Shown here piece after piece: positions 26,742 to 35,591 of a DNA stretch of 64,000 nucleotides. The translations under genes and the position numbers were made by a program. The notes under the pieces were generated by a model that did not search any database, had not been told where the DNA came from, and was given only the letters and a program-made list of their open reading frames with translations. Every line of letters begins with the position of its first letter. The first letter of the stretch is position 1. Origin of the DNA: Seribacter sp963934295 (GTDB taxonomy: Bacteria; Verrucomicrobiota; Verrucomicrobiia; Opitutales; Seribacteraceae); assembly GCA_963934295.1 (NCBI GenBank), contig CAWVXY010000007.1:48275-112274 (forward strand), written 5' to 3'.

Positions 26742-27788
26742 GTGAGATATCTTTTTTTTCTACAAACACCTGGAGTAGCGAATGTTGCAAACTCGTTATT
26801 GGAGCAAAACTTGTTACCTCGAAGTGTAATTAATGTAATAACAACTAATTACTCGAATGATAATATTACAGAACCGGTCAACAATAGTATTAAAGTAGAT
26901 ACTGTATCAGATGCTTCAGCATTGGAAATACTTACTGATTTCAAACCCAGTCATGTGATTACCGGGACCAGTCATTATAACTCTTGGGACAGTATATTTT
27001 GGAGACACTCAAAACTTACGAATATCAAACATATAGCCCTTTTAGACTCTTGGTTCAATATGAACTCAAGATTCGAGAATGGAACGCCTGATTGCATCGG
27101 AGCAATTGACAGTTCCCAAAAATCCAGTTTAGCCCAGTTAGGAATAAGTGAAGAAAAGATTTTGGTTATAGGTCATCCTTTCATATCAAAAATCAAATCC
27201 TATAAAAGTTCCTTCGAAATCAAAAATAAAGACAAGATAAATATTCTTTTTATAAGCGAACCTATAAGCAATGATGTTCAGATTGGTTCAAATATAAAAT
27301 ATGGTTTTACCGAACAAGACTCATTTGATTTGCTCTTGAAGTCAGTCTCTAACAATAATCAAGTTGAGAAGATTGTTGTCAAACTACACCCACACGAAGA
27401 CAGTGATTTATGGGACAAGAATCATCAAAGAAGACAGGGCAAGACTAGTATAAAAATAAGCTACTCAAACCGTTGCCCTTCATCACAAGATTTTCTAGAA
27501 CAGTTTGATATGGCATGCGGTATTAGCTCGATGCTGATGATTGAAACCATGGCTTTGGGTATTCCGATCATAAGCATACAACCTAATTTATCTAGAGAAG
27601 ATACTTTTATTGCAAGTAATAGAAAGTTTGTACCAAGAATTGACGATAATTCTGAAGACTTGGAATTCCTCAACAACTTATCTTCGGATTTCAGGCAAAG
27701 AAAGAAGCTTTTGAAAAAAGAACGAGCTTTTTTTGATGATTTCAATGACAATCATGAAGGGAATCTAACAGAATGGCTATCGAATTAG
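26742..27788 (+). CDS. GT-B-like glycosyltransferase (candidate)
   Basis: This is a 348-residue soluble protein. The C-terminal half has VVKLHPHEDSDLW and CGISSMLMIETMALGIPII, which match the donor-binding region of capsule-type GT-B glycosyltransferases. GHPFISKI sits at the middle hinge. The N-terminal half is not recognisable to me. The start is GTG 26742; ATG 26732 gives only four codons. Its place directly behind the CMP-sugar genes suggests that it handles a nonulosonic acid, but this is inference. Confidence 0.6.
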   Translation: MRYLFFLQTPGVANVANSLLEQNLLPRSVINVITTNYSNDNITEPVNNSIKVDTVSDASALEILTDFKPSHVITGTSHYNSWDSIFWRHSKLTNIKHIALLDSWFNMNSRFENGTPDCIGAIDSSQKSSLAQLGISEEKILVIGHPFISKIKSYKSSFEIKNKDKINILFISEPISNDVQIGSNIKYGFTEQDSFDLLLKSVSNNNQVEKIVVKLHPHEDSDLWDKNHQRRQGKTSIKISYSNRCPSSQDFLEQFDMACGISSMLMIETMALGIPIISIQPNLSREDTFIASNRKFVPRIDDNSEDLEFLNNLSSDFRQRKKLLKKERAFFDDFNDNHEGNLTEWLSN

Positions 27789-27792
27789 TTCT

Positions 27793-28287
27793 ATGCCAAA
27801 AGTTAAATTAGTAGATTTCACAAAAAGCATGATTACCGATAGTTACATCTCTTGGTTGAATGACCCGGAAATTGTAAATTATAGTGAGTTAAGGCATCGC
27901 AAGCATACTAAATCTAGTTGCTTAACTTACTATCATTCGATGATCGCATCAGATAACCAATTTTGGGCAATACTGGTCGATGGCGAACATGTTGGTAATT
28001 TAACGGCCTATTTAGACATTCATAACAAAACAGTAGATCTTGCAATTATCATTGGCAAAAAGAAGTACCAAGGTAAAGGGATAGGAAAAGAGGCCCTTGG
28101 AAACGCCATCGCTCTTTTATCCAAAGGAAAATCATTTAGAAAAGTTACAGCCGGTTGCATGGCTTCCAACCTACCGATGATCAGTTTGATGGAAAGCGTC
28201 GGGATGAAACCTGATGGTAGAAGATCCAAGTACTTCGTTCATGGAAACAACGAGGTTGATGCCGTTTATTATTCCATAAGTGTATAA
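27793..28287 (+). CDS. GNAT-family acetyltransferase (PseH/RimJ-like)
   Basis: This 164-residue GNAT protein has YISWLNDPEIVNYSE at the N-terminus, as in PseH and RimJ-type enzymes, the acetyl-CoA loop KKYQGKGIGKEALG and NLPMISLMESVGM. In pseudaminic acid synthesis PseH acetylates the 4-amino group of the sugar nucleotide before the synthase step, and a similar role is reasonable here. It has an ATG 4 bases after the previous stop and is followed 7 bases later by another gene. Confidence 0.78.
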   Translation: MPKVKLVDFTKSMITDSYISWLNDPEIVNYSELRHRKHTKSSCLTYYHSMIASDNQFWAILVDGEHVGNLTAYLDIHNKTVDLAIIIGKKKYQGKGIGKEALGNAIALLSKGKSFRKVTAGCMASNLPMISLMESVGMKPDGRRSKYFVHGNNEVDAVYYSISV

Positions 28288-28294
28288 AAGTTAA

Positions 28295-29932
28295 ATGATC
28301 CTCTTCTTCTCACCGTATTCTCATCCTATGAAGCAAAGGGTATCTCAGTACCAAGTTGCTCGAGCAATAAAAAAGGAGTCCAGAGAAATTTTATGGTTCG
28401 TAGACGATACAGGAGATATTTCAAGACATTCTGGAAAAAACTTTGTTTTATTTGAAAAGATTGCCAGTAAGGTTTTTGGATTCAAACCAATTTTTACTAG
28501 TACTTCAATCAATTCATCAAATAGAATTGAAATTATAGAAAAATATTCAGAGAAAATTACCACCTTAAGTAAATTTTTATTGCTTAAACATAAAGGTATT
28601 GAAATTGGCAAAATTTGTGCATCATTTTACCTGTATCTTGAAAAAAGATTAGAATTAAAGCAGAGCGATCTATCTAATATTAAGTTAAGGAATATAATTT
28701 ATGATACGCTTATCAGTATCGAAATTGCTTCTACAGTACTCGCCAAATCGTCCATTCAACATGTAATATCATATAATGGTGGATACCCCCCTCACAGAGT
28801 ATTCCTTCAAATTGCAAGAAATAATGGTTTAAACATTATAAGTCTTGAGGGCGGCATTAATCTTTCCCAATTTCATTCAATTCTTAGATTTTGCCCGGGA
28901 TTTGATATGGAAGAATGGGCATATTTTCATAAATTGTGGCCGACAATCAAGGACCTGCCACTGGATACGAAGCATATTTCCGAAAGTCGTGATCACCTTC
29001 TTGCGGTTTTAAGACAAGAATCAACTCATTGTTATTCATTAAAGTCAGGAAATTGGAATTCTGATAGTTTAAATGAAAAGTTTAATTGTCACGCCTATGA
29101 AAAGGTGGTTCTCGTGGCAACGAGCAGTGAAGATGAGTTAAAAGCTGCTTCAATATGCGGAGTTAGCCACATATCCGATGGTTTGTTTATCGATCAGATT
29201 GAATGGGTAAGTGAAATAATTGATTATGCTAAAGAAAATACAAATATTTTATTTATCATAAGAATTCACCCCAGAGAATTTGAAAACCACGAATCAGTAA
29301 TGGCTTCTCGATTCCTACAGCTTCTTCACAATAGTCCTGAAAATGTTAAAGTGAATCTACCGGAAGATAATATTTCGGCTCATGACTTTATTCATGTAAC
29401 CGATCTTCTTCTTGTTGCTTTAAGCAACCTTGCAACGGAATTTCTCATGCTTGGGATACCGGTATTGAGGTACTGCAGAACGATAGGATACCCTGACGAT
29501 CATGGTTTTTTGTCAAATAATTCTGTAAAGGTATATTTTGAAGATTTACTGAACCTTTGTAGTGCAAGCTTATCTTTCGAAGATATTAGATATGCTTACA
29601 GATTTAATGCAATCAATCGATCTGCCAGCAGGATTCGATTAATACAATCTGGTTTTATCTCGATAATCCAATGCCATATCCTCAGATTTCTATATCTAAT
29701 TTCAGTCGGGCTAAAAAGAAGGAAACTAATTTATATTATTAAATCATTGCTACTCATCCATGAAAGAAAACCTGAAAAAGGTATTGTAACTGTACCTTTA
29801 GAGGAAAATTTTATATTGAAAAAAAGATATTCTAAATTAAAAAACAATGATTATATGATTGAAAACGAAAGAAAAGCTATAAGCGAATCAATATCAGAAA
29901 CACAAGGAATTCTTGGCTTTCGACACCTATAA
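28295..29932 (+). CDS. Capsule-synthesis-like GT-B protein (candidate)
   Basis: This is a 545-residue protein. FIIRIHPREFENHES and LLLVALSNLATEFLMLGIPVLRY in the C-terminal half resemble the donor site of capsule polysaccharide glycosyltransferases. The N-terminal half includes YNGGYPPHRVFLQIARNNG, a motif also common in such proteins. A hydrophobic stretch near residues 448-475 may be a membrane-attached helix. It is AT-rich. It is the last gene before the longest gap in the cluster. Substrate unknown. Confidence 0.55.
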   Translation: MILFFSPYSHPMKQRVSQYQVARAIKKESREILWFVDDTGDISRHSGKNFVLFEKIASKVFGFKPIFTSTSINSSNRIEIIEKYSEKITTLSKFLLLKHKGIEIGKICASFYLYLEKRLELKQSDLSNIKLRNIIYDTLISIEIASTVLAKSSIQHVISYNGGYPPHRVFLQIARNNGLNIISLEGGINLSQFHSILRFCPGFDMEEWAYFHKLWPTIKDLPLDTKHISESRDHLLAVLRQESTHCYSLKSGNWNSDSLNEKFNCHAYEKVVLVATSSEDELKAASICGVSHISDGLFIDQIEWVSEIIDYAKENTNILFIIRIHPREFENHESVMASRFLQLLHNSPENVKVNLPEDNISAHDFIHVTDLLLVALSNLATEFLMLGIPVLRYCRTIGYPDDHGFLSNNSVKVYFEDLLNLCSASLSFEDIRYAYRFNAINRSASRIRLIQSGFISIIQCHILRFLYLISVGLKRRKLIYIIKSLLLIHERKPEKGIVTVPLEENFILKKRYSKLKNNDYMIENERKAISESISETQGILGFRHL

Positions 29933-30308
29933 TCAATCTAATTTCATTAAATAGTGGATACCGTTATATTAAAATATTCAATGATCAGAAATTGTTAGCT
30001 AAATTTTATACAGAAGTTTTGACTTAGCTCTGCTCGGGTCTATTAAAGCAACTCAAATAATTTTTAACAGTATATTGATAATAAACTTTAATGCCTTCGA
30101 CTATTTTCATTTAAATTTAACTAAAAAGTACTTTTCTCGTATCTAGATGTTTATAACTTATAATAAAATCCTATTTCATCAAGACGAATAAGATATTGTT
30201 GATGTTGATAATAATAATGTATATTTTAGTTAAAATATAACATTAAACAGATAATTAAAAATATAGGTGCTTTCAAAATTTAGTACAATCTAGTTAAGTT
30301 AATCGCTA
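29933..30308. other. AT-rich gap inside the sugar cluster
   Basis: No coding frame of note, repeat or hairpin terminator is seen. TTGACT (30019-30024) and TATTAA (30041-30046) with a 16-base spacer could be a weak sigma-70 promoter for the second half of the cluster, about 260 bases before the next ATG. The gap separates precursor-sugar synthesis (upstream) from glycosyltransferases and tailoring genes (downstream). Confidence 0.4.
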
Positions 30309-31328
30309 ATGATAATAGATACAGATTCGATAACAGAAAAGTCAAATAAAGGTTGGATATCATTATTGAAAGGAATCAATTCATTCAAAAAAACTAACCA
30401 AACACCTACCGATGCCTACCAAAACATGATATCACTCCATTGTAAGACGGATGGTATAGTTACAGATTTAATTCATGAAATGCTACAAAAAGAAGACCTA
30501 TTTGAATTAAATACTAAACATTCGATTTTCCCCAATTATGATAAAGCTTCACTTAATAAACATCATAAAAACATAAATAGTAATAGCTTTTCAATTTTCG
30601 ATGAAAAGATTCCGGATTCCCTACTATTACAGGTCCATGAGTTCGCACTCAGTCATCCATGTAGAGTTGACGGGCACCGGGACAAAGAAATTATTTTCGA
30701 ACCTGAAAACTGCTTAACGGGAGCCCATCGTTTCGACGAGAAAAAATTAGTTGAAACGGAACTTTTTCAACAACTAATGACTGAACCGTTGTTTGTGAAC
30801 ATGGCAAGCACCTACCTCCAATGCACCCCAACTCTATGTAGTGTAAACCTGTGGTGGAGTCCTGCATCAAAAGGTTCACCAAGCTCAGAATCAGCCCAAC
30901 TTTACCACTTTGACATGTCTAGAGCTAAATGGATAAATGTGTTTATCTATATTACTGATGTCGATACTGAATCTGGACCTCACTGTGTAGTAAAAGGTTC
31001 GCATAAGATCGATGGAAAACGCCAAAAATTGTTGAATAGAGGTTACGCTAGGATCAGTGATGAGGAGATGAACGAAGTTTACGGCTCTGAAGAAATCAAA
31101 GAATTGACCGGACAAGCTGGAACAATAATTTTTGAAGATACAAAAGCATTCCACAAAGGCAAAAAGCCCACAAAGGACAATCGACTCATTTTCGAACTAT
31201 CATTTGCATCTAGCCTATTCGGTGGAGAATACCAAAACATCGAAATACCAGAACATTTGCTTAATCCTGACGTAAAGAAGGTTTTGTCTGAACAAAGGGA
31301 CATTTACTCTAGATACGAAATCTCCTGA
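30309..31328 (+). CDS. Phytanoyl-CoA dioxygenase (PhyH)-like Fe(II)/2-oxoglutarate oxygenase
   Basis: This is a 339-residue protein. The iron triad is visible as HFD (in LYHFDMSRAKW), and a distal histidine in FEDTKAFHKGKKP followed by the 2-oxoglutarate arginine in NRLIFELSF. VDTESGPHCVVKGSHK is the typical middle motif of PhyH proteins. The first 100 residues are outside the family core and not recognised. The enzyme should hydroxylate a small molecule or sugar; similar enzymes occur in glycan and secondary-metabolite clusters. Confidence 0.8.
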   Translation: MIIDTDSITEKSNKGWISLLKGINSFKKTNQTPTDAYQNMISLHCKTDGIVTDLIHEMLQKEDLFELNTKHSIFPNYDKASLNKHHKNINSNSFSIFDEKIPDSLLLQVHEFALSHPCRVDGHRDKEIIFEPENCLTGAHRFDEKKLVETELFQQLMTEPLFVNMASTYLQCTPTLCSVNLWWSPASKGSPSSESAQLYHFDMSRAKWINVFIYITDVDTESGPHCVVKGSHKIDGKRQKLLNRGYARISDEEMNEVYGSEEIKELTGQAGTIIFEDTKAFHKGKKPTKDNRLIFELSFASSLFGGEYQNIEIPEHLLNPDVKKVLSEQRDIYSRYEIS

Positions 31329-31331
31329 AAT

Positions 31332-33284
31332 ATGAAATTCTTTTTTATAGCAAATCAATTATTAAAAAACCCCTACCCTTTATGGAATGTCCTCTTAGGG
31401 AAAATTCTTGAAAGAGATGAAACCTTTATTCTAATTGAGAATGATAGTTCACAATCATCTTCAAATCAGATTGTAGATAATTTATCCTCAATTTACAATA
31501 TTTCCGAGTCATCAATTAATATACACTCGGAAAAAGGTGAAGCTAAATCAGGAGCATTATTTCTGACCGAGGCCTTAAACGATGAGAGTTATGGTGAGTT
31601 TGAATCGTTAAAAACTATAGGTTTCATTGGTTTTAACGATAAAATAGACGAAAAGTTAGATTTCTATAACAGTATAAATGCCGAAATAATATTAAGTGAA
31701 ATCATTGCAAACGAAATTCCACATGTAATTTCGGATTCCAATTTCTCTTATTTGACAAGCAAAGGATACTTCGTTCCCCCTCTTACAGACTTCATCAGCA
31801 TAAACAAATCTAGCAACAAAAGAACATTAATTATTGAAGATTCCAAAAAATTTCTTTCACCTTTGGAAGGTAATCTATTAAAAGCGCTTAAATCTATTAA
31901 TAATTTTTATTCAATTGATCTTAACCAATATGATGGAAAAGAAGAAATTGAAACCGAGAAAATTATTTCTTTTGTTGAAAATCCTCAAATCAATCATGCA
32001 TTAATTCTTTCCTCACAAGTTGATGTACACTTTTTCGATCCAAAATCAAAAAACCCCTATCGGTGCTTATACATTGAAGATTCTTATGTTCCCCAGGAAG
32101 TTTCTTTTATCACAAACAACAGATCGATTCGCTCTAATATTCAATCAATCATCGATTACTCCCAAAACAGAACTAGTTCCGACAAATCAAATTTAATAAA
32201 TAATCCCGCTCAATCCATTGAAACAGAGGTCAAATCATTATTAAATTTAATAGTAAATAATGAGAGAGAGACTTTGCCATACAGATCGCTTTCACTGCCC
32301 ACGCTTCCAAAGGTAAAAAAACAATTGAATTTAGAAGGGTTACCGAGTTGGATTCTTCATTTCTCCACGGAGTCATTCTTGCATGGGCTTACGAATCAAC
32401 TGCATGACAGCAAAAATAATCACATTCAAGAACTTACAAAAGATGCTTTGTGCCTTCTCCATGCTGTAGATATTGACTGCGAGTATCTTACTAGTTTTAA
32501 GCAACTTTTCCCGAAACCGGATAAAGATTACTTAAATCGCTTTTCACGAGTGGCTGGCACAATTCCTAATGGGAACAAAAAGTACTTCCCAAACCTACAA
32601 GCAGCTAGAAGTCAGATTGCCTCTAGATTTTTGCGAGCAGAACTTCCCAATTGTTTTATAAGTAAGAAATCCACATTCGGCACGGATGATTATTCAAGGT
32701 TACTAGATTACATTTATCCTCGAGGTGAGCCTTCTCCGAGTTCTTCAAGTAGTGACATGTTCAAATTACAAATTCTAACCATGGATCGGCAATTCGAAGA
32801 GGCCTTGAATTTTTGTAGGACATCCGAAGATCTCTCTTCCAAAAATATACTTCACACTACATTCGCCATTCTGACAGCTTTGTTTGAAGAATATGATTAT
32901 TGTGCAAAAGCCTTGAACTCATATCAAGAAACAGACAAACAATACGCAAAAGATAATGTTCTAGTTGCCTATGTTACCGCTCGACTCTTCGTAAATGAAA
33001 CTCTGGACGAAAAAAATCTTGAAATCATAATAAAAGCCTACCAGAAAAGAAAGCCTTCTGCCGCATGGTGGATGTCGGACCTAATTTGCATGGCCATTGT
33101 TAAGTTATTTCCTCACGATGAGAGTTCGGAGGCAATCACAAATTGCATAGAATTCTTAAGAAAGAAATGTGATTTTACGGATGAAGACATACTCGCTCTG
33201 AGAAAATTCGTGACACCCAATGATAAAAAAATGAAAAGCCTACAAAGACAATTTTTAACAATGCTTGAAGGAAAAGAAAATTAA
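31332..33284 (+). CDS. Large uncharacterised protein with helical C-terminus
   Basis: I do not recognise this 650-residue soluble protein. The N-terminal 280 residues alternate beta-strand-like and helical segments (FFFIANQLLKNPYPLWNVL, ALILSSQVDVHFFDP) and could be a GT-like Rossmann fold. Residues about 470-640 are helical with TPR-like periodicity (MDRQFEEALNFCRTSEDL, YDYCAKALNSYQETD). It has no signal peptide or membrane segment. It starts 3 bases after the oxygenase stop and is followed 5 bases later by a methyltransferase, so it belongs to the operon. Confidence 0.65.
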   Translation: MKFFFIANQLLKNPYPLWNVLLGKILERDETFILIENDSSQSSSNQIVDNLSSIYNISESSINIHSEKGEAKSGALFLTEALNDESYGEFESLKTIGFIGFNDKIDEKLDFYNSINAEIILSEIIANEIPHVISDSNFSYLTSKGYFVPPLTDFISINKSSNKRTLIIEDSKKFLSPLEGNLLKALKSINNFYSIDLNQYDGKEEIETEKIISFVENPQINHALILSSQVDVHFFDPKSKNPYRCLYIEDSYVPQEVSFITNNRSIRSNIQSIIDYSQNRTSSDKSNLINNPAQSIETEVKSLLNLIVNNERETLPYRSLSLPTLPKVKKQLNLEGLPSWILHFSTESFLHGLTNQLHDSKNNHIQELTKDALCLLHAVDIDCEYLTSFKQLFPKPDKDYLNRFSRVAGTIPNGNKKYFPNLQAARSQIASRFLRAELPNCFISKKSTFGTDDYSRLLDYIYPRGEPSPSSSSSDMFKLQILTMDRQFEEALNFCRTSEDLSSKNILHTTFAILTALFEEYDYCAKALNSYQETDKQYAKDNVLVAYVTARLFVNETLDEKNLEIIIKAYQKRKPSAAWWMSDLICMAIVKLFPHDESSEAITNCIEFLRKKCDFTDEDILALRKFVTPNDKKMKSLQRQFLTMLEGKEN

Positions 33285-33289
33285 ATGTA

Positions 33290-33934
33290 ATGGAGAATTA
33301 TCCTAGCCACTACAATTCAGAATATTTTAAATGGCAAAACGACATCGGTAAGTTTGGTGGATGGGCAAATCAAACAAAATATACAGAATTCCTAAAACCA
33401 AATAGTACGATTATTGATTTTGGCTGTGGTGGTGGACACTTACTCAGTGCTATCGATGCAAAACGGAAAATCGGAGTTGAAGTAAACCCACTTGCTGCTG
33501 AAGAGGCCAAAAAATACGGCCTTGAAGTCTATAACAACCCTACAGATATTCCTGATGAAATAGCTGATTTTATCATTTCAAATAATGCTTTAGAGCACAC
33601 CCAAAGACCTCTTGATGAATTAAAGTCGTTGCTACCTAAGCTGAAACATAACGGATTATGCATTTTCGTAGTTCCTTGCGAAAATATTACCATGGAATGG
33701 AAACCTAATGACATCAATAACCATCTTTATTCTTGGAGTCCTATGTGCCTAGGAAATCTTTTTATTGAAGCAGGTTATGATCTAGTCGAGTCCAAGCCTT
33801 ACATTCACAAGTGGCCACCAAACTATCTAGAGATTGCCAAAAAAGGAAGACTTTTTTTTGAAAATGCTTGCAGAATTTACGGCCAAGAAGAAACCACATG
33901 GTTCCAGGTACGAACAATAGCTAAGCGAAGTTGA
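33290..33934 (+). CDS. Class I SAM methyltransferase
   Basis: This is a 214-residue protein with TIIDFGCGGGHLLSAI (SAM motif I) near residue 45, KIGVEVNPLAAEEA and FIISNNALEHTQRPLD. It belongs to the Methyltransf_11/23 group seen in glycan clusters. The C-terminus (HKWPPNYLEIAKKGRLFFE) is less typical. The start is ATG 33290. Its stop overlaps the TTG start of the next gene (TTGA), which suggests coupling to the glycosyltransferase-methyltransferase fusion. Confidence 0.8.
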   Translation: MENYPSHYNSEYFKWQNDIGKFGGWANQTKYTEFLKPNSTIIDFGCGGGHLLSAIDAKRKIGVEVNPLAAEEAKKYGLEVYNNPTDIPDEIADFIISNNALEHTQRPLDELKSLLPKLKHNGLCIFVVPCENITMEWKPNDINNHLYSWSPMCLGNLFIEAGYDLVESKPYIHKWPPNYLEIAKKGRLFFENACRIYGQEETTWFQVRTIAKRS

Positions 33935-35547
33935 TTAAAACACCAATAGTCTTTCTAGCATATAAGAGAATTGAGGAAACATCAAAATCTTTAGAAGCAA
34001 TTAAGAAGGTCAAGCCAAATGAATTATTTATTGTAGCAGATGGTCCTAAGGAGCCTAAGGAGGCTAAAAAGGTGTCAGCAGTTCTGGCATATATAAAAAA
34101 TTTTATAGATTGGAAATGCAATATACGTTGGAATGTTTCAAAAAAAAACATGGGACTTTCTGTTCGCGTTTCTTCCGGCATATCTTGGGCATTTAAATTT
34201 TGTGACCGAGCTATTATTGTTGAAGATGATTGTGTAGCTGATTCTTCATTTTTTATTTTTTGCGAAGAGCTTTTAGAAAAATACAAAAATAATAATAATG
34301 TTGGATGTATAACGGGGAACAATTTTCAAAATGAGCAAAAAAGAGGTAACGCCAGTTATTATTTTTCAGATTTTCCTCATTGTTGGGGATGGGCCACTTG
34401 GAAAAATACATGGAAGCACTATGACCATAAATTCAAATGCTGGAACAAAGCGAAATTACATATCAGTAAAAACTTTGGGGCAAAAGGACTAAACTATTTT
34501 CGTATAATTAAAAAGAAAGTCGAGTTAGGGGAGATGGATTCATGGGCTTTTAGATGGACCTTTTCGCTATGGGCAAGACAAATGCTTACTGCCACGCCAC
34601 AAAAAAACTTGGTACATAATATCGGTTGCGGAGAAGATGCTACCCATACCAAATCTTTAAATGCACCTATTCAGAGAAACTTACTTTTCCCTCTCACTCA
34701 CCCTCCCAAAATAAGCAAAATTCAAAAGGCTGACCTTTATGTAATCAACAATCATTTTAATATATCTAATCCGCCTAAAATTAATAGATTTCTTGAAAAG
34801 GATTATGCTTTAATCCTCAAAAAGAAAAGGTTCACAAGTTTTTTTACAAACTTTAAAGGTAGAAAAATAAAGTGTTTAGACTCGGAAGCTCTACTCCAGC
34901 AAAATAAAGAAATTTTTGGTAATGAAATCTATAAATTTCGTTCTAATGTAGAATCACCAAGAATTATTGATATCGGAGCAAATATTGGTCTCTGTATTAT
35001 TTATCTCAAAGAGCTTTACCCAAAGGCTGAAATCACTGCTTTCGAACCTAATTCTAAAAGATTTCATGCTTCAAAATACAATCTCAGTTCTTTTAAATTG
35101 CAAAATGTAAAAATCCTAAATAAAGCGTGTACTCAAGAGGATGGATTTGTTTACTGCCCATCGAACCCTTCGGGAAAAGAAATCATAAACGAACATCGCT
35201 TAGAACCAAATTTTAAAAAAATTCAAAGTATAAAACTCAGTAAATTCCTCGAAAAACCTGTAGATTTTCTAAAAATTCAAGCGAAAGGATTTGAATTAGA
35301 TATTTTGACTGAATGTAGGAAAAAACTAACGAATGTTAGAAACCTATTTTTAGAATACCATTATTCTTTGAATCAAAAACAAGATTTATCATCAATTTTG
35401 AGAACTCTTGAAGATGCTGGTTTCAGTTATCATATCGAGCAAAATAGAGATCAAAGAAATTCACCTATTTTAGAAAAAATATCTTCTGGTTCGCCAAACG
35501 ACTTCAAAGTGAAAATCTTTAGTGCAAGAAAAACCTTCAACGTCTAA
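33931..35547 (+). CDS. Glycosyltransferase (GT2-like) fused to FkbM methyltransferase
   Basis: This is a 538-residue two-domain protein. Residues 1-270 are GT-A-like: TPIVFLAYKRIEETSKSLEA, LFIVADGPK, AIIVEDDCVADSSFF with the metal-binding acidic motif, and CWGWATWKNTW. Residues about 330-530 are an FkbM methyltransferase, with IIDIGANIGLCIIYL as SAM motif I, ITAFEPNSKRF and FLKIQAKGFELDIL. The fusion suggests that one protein adds and methylates, or methylates the sugar it has just added. The start is TTG 33931 on the previous stop. Substrate unknown. Confidence 0.82.
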   Translation: MIKTPIVFLAYKRIEETSKSLEAIKKVKPNELFIVADGPKEPKEAKKVSAVLAYIKNFIDWKCNIRWNVSKKNMGLSVRVSSGISWAFKFCDRAIIVEDDCVADSSFFIFCEELLEKYKNNNNVGCITGNNFQNEQKRGNASYYFSDFPHCWGWATWKNTWKHYDHKFKCWNKAKLHISKNFGAKGLNYFRIIKKKVELGEMDSWAFRWTFSLWARQMLTATPQKNLVHNIGCGEDATHTKSLNAPIQRNLLFPLTHPPKISKIQKADLYVINNHFNISNPPKINRFLEKDYALILKKKRFTSFFTNFKGRKIKCLDSEALLQQNKEIFGNEIYKFRSNVESPRIIDIGANIGLCIIYLKELYPKAEITAFEPNSKRFHASKYNLSSFKLQNVKILNKACTQEDGFVYCPSNPSGKEIINEHRLEPNFKKIQSIKLSKFLEKPVDFLKIQAKGFELDILTECRKKLTNVRNLFLEYHYSLNQKQDLSSILRTLEDAGFSYHIEQNRDQRNSPILEKISSGSPNDFKVKIFSARKTFNV

Positions 35548-35591
35548 AGTTTTCTTCGATAATAAGCCCCTAGAATATCAAATTTTCAATT

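Noticed and set aside
26732..26746. ATG 26732 as start of the GT-B-like gene
   Set aside because: It gives only ATG CAT ATC TCG TGA; the GTG at 26742 in another frame opens the real protein.
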